This document shows positions 63,022 to 64,000 of a stretch of DNA of 64,000 nucleotides, one piece after another (the first letter of the stretch is position 1; every line of letters begins with the position of its first letter). Origin of the DNA: Dioscorea cayenensis subsp. rotundata (Eukaryota; Streptophyta; Magnoliopsida; Dioscoreales; Dioscoreaceae). The DNA is taken from the NCBI RefSeq assembly GCF_009730915.1, contig NC_052481.1:13654146-13718145 (forward strand). Reading direction: 5' to 3'. The position numbers and the translations under genes are program-made. Under the pieces are notes generated by a model, which saw only the letters and a list, made by a program, of their open reading frames with translations, was not told where the DNA came from and did no database searches.

Positions 63022-63110
63022 CTGACAACAATAACAAGTGAAGGTAGTATGTGTATTGTCAAACAAATCAAGAGGAGGACAAAAACCATAAAAATAAAAA
63101 TAAAAATAAA
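62941..63110 (+). repeat. Compound microsatellite (ATA)n, (CAA)n and (ATAAAA)n
   Basis: AATAATAATAA at 62946-62975 runs into (CAA)n or (AAC)n at about 62976-63020, and an AAAATAAAAATAAAA run lies near 63088-63113. Confidence 0.92.
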
Positions 63111-63739
63111 AAGAAAAAGATAAGAAAGAGAAAAAATTAACATTTAACAAGTTAAACACATGATAAAACAAATAAAGGAAAAACCCAGGACAAAAGGGTT
63201 AAAAATCAAGAGAATTAGTTACAAGATAACAAACCAAATCACTAGCCAACTACCTGAAAGTCAATAGGAGACAACAACCAAGCTAATCAACAGCTTTGTA
63301 GGGAAAAAAGGAGAAAATGTTAAATCCTTACTAATGAAGAGGAAAAAAAGAAATACAAACCCTCAAACAAACCAAATCTAGGCCTGACTTTGTTAAAAGG
63401 AACAAATCAGTCAACAATCAAGATATGGAGACCCAAACCTGAAACCCATGGAAAAATCAAGTGAAAATAGCATCCATAATCAAGATTAAACATGTTATAA
63501 GATAGATTTGCCTCAAAAAATAGGAACAAAAAGACCTTGCATACAAACTAGATCCGGTGAAATTGATGGTTGTGGACGAAAAGGGGAGTTACCTTACAAT
63601 GAAAAAGAAAACCGGTGGTGCTCAACCAAGAAGATGGTGATGATCGAGAAAGGTGGGAAATGTGGACGATCACCGCCTTAGGAAGGCCAGCAAGAGAGGA
63701 GATGTGCCACAAGATAAAGAAAAAAAACAAGAAGGGAGG

Positions 63740-64000
63740 AAAATGAAAACGGGGAAGTGGGTGCCTATAACGCTTCCATGTGACTTCACGTAAATGACGA
63801 GGCACTTCACCCTAAAGGGAAAAAGAGTGCTGAAGTGAACTTCAGGCTTTTTTTTAGGGAAGTTTAACGTTGAATTCGGAGGGATTTGAAGATGTAAAAT
63901 CATGTACTTCGGAACAAACTTCGGTCAGCCAAACACACTGAAGTGGTTGGGAAATATCCATTTCAGCCATCAACCAAAAATGAAGTGAAACAAACAAGCT
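63740..64000. repeat. Right subterminal zone of the second Harbinger
   Basis: Inverted copies of the left-end words: CACTTCACCC, AAGTGAACTTC, CCAAACACACTGAAGTG, CATCAACCAAAAATGAAGTG and the closing ACAAACAAGCT. The terminal base and the target copy lie outside the window. Confidence 0.72.

Larger units (their letters stand above)
57005..64000 (-). mobile_element. Second PIF/Harbinger element with both genes, right end at the window edge
   Basis: The left end is GAGTATGTTTGGTTCGGAAG, preceded by TTA (57002-57004). The window ends in the inverse, ACAAACAAGCT: its complement AGCTTGTTTGTTTC lines up with the left end from its second base. Both subterminal zones repeat TGTTTGGTTG and GGAAGTG words. 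The minus strand carries a transposase (60540-61838) and a Myb/SANT protein gene (59398-60366), the normal two-gene set. A plus-strand receptor-kinase fragment lies at 62350-62720. Microsatellites are at 58470-58498, 62177-62222 and 62980-63020. About 7 kb. Confidence 0.82.

Noticed and set aside
62837-63171. Poly-Leu, poly-Val and poly-Cys frames
   Set aside because: Direct translation of the (CAA)n and (ATA)n microsatellites.

Overview
The window looks like nuclear DNA from a flowering plant, probably a monocot outside the grasses; a yam-like genome is a guess. The genes are spliced and spaced far apart, the background is AT-rich, and the long first exon of the PRP17 gene is GC-rich at its 5' end, as in many monocots. 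I found no bacterial, organellar, tRNA, rRNA or CRISPR features.

Only three host genes look complete. They are a PRP17/CDC40-type WD40 splicing factor (4433-7508, +), an F-group bZIP of the bZIP19/23 zinc-sensor type (25140-28092, -), and a seven-exon ROP/RAC small GTPase ending in CSIL (31970-36433, -). A possible non-coding first exon of a divergent gene lies at 3896-3985 (-). The three genes show no obvious functional link.

Most of the rest is layered transposable elements, many with target-site duplications (TSDs) that can be read directly. 2883-3501: 3' end of a Ty1/copia element. 8486-11835: Mutator-like element with terminal inverted repeats of several hundred bp and a broken plant-mobile-domain gene. 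12181-24264: an internally deleted Ty1/copia element whose left LTR is split by a CACTA element (12279-16949) and whose integrase is split by a hAT element (17576-22233). 29357 to about 31250: Ty3/gypsy gag-protease fragment with one LTR. 33334-33680: Stowaway MITE in a ROP intron. 37741-40814: gag-only Ty3/gypsy element containing a non-autonomous hAT (38802-39824). 41245-41508: Brr2-like helicase fragment. 42773-43720: tandem repeat cut by a MITE (43041-43676). 43790-45750: long degenerate repeat array. 48365-52814: PIF/Harbinger element with a broken transposase. 57005 to the window edge: a second, larger PIF/Harbinger element with both of its genes on the minus strand.

The most notable result is repeated capture of host-gene pieces. 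The CACTA element carries parts resembling SLOW GREEN1, an AIM25-type scramblase and choline monooxygenase, the last with introns retained. The hAT carries the N-terminal part of a plastid dihydrolipoyl dehydrogenase. The second Harbinger carries the transmembrane-to-kinase junction of an LRR receptor kinase. All coding parts of the transposons are broken by stops or frameshifts, so this is a fossil record of nested insertion and gene capture rather than an active system.
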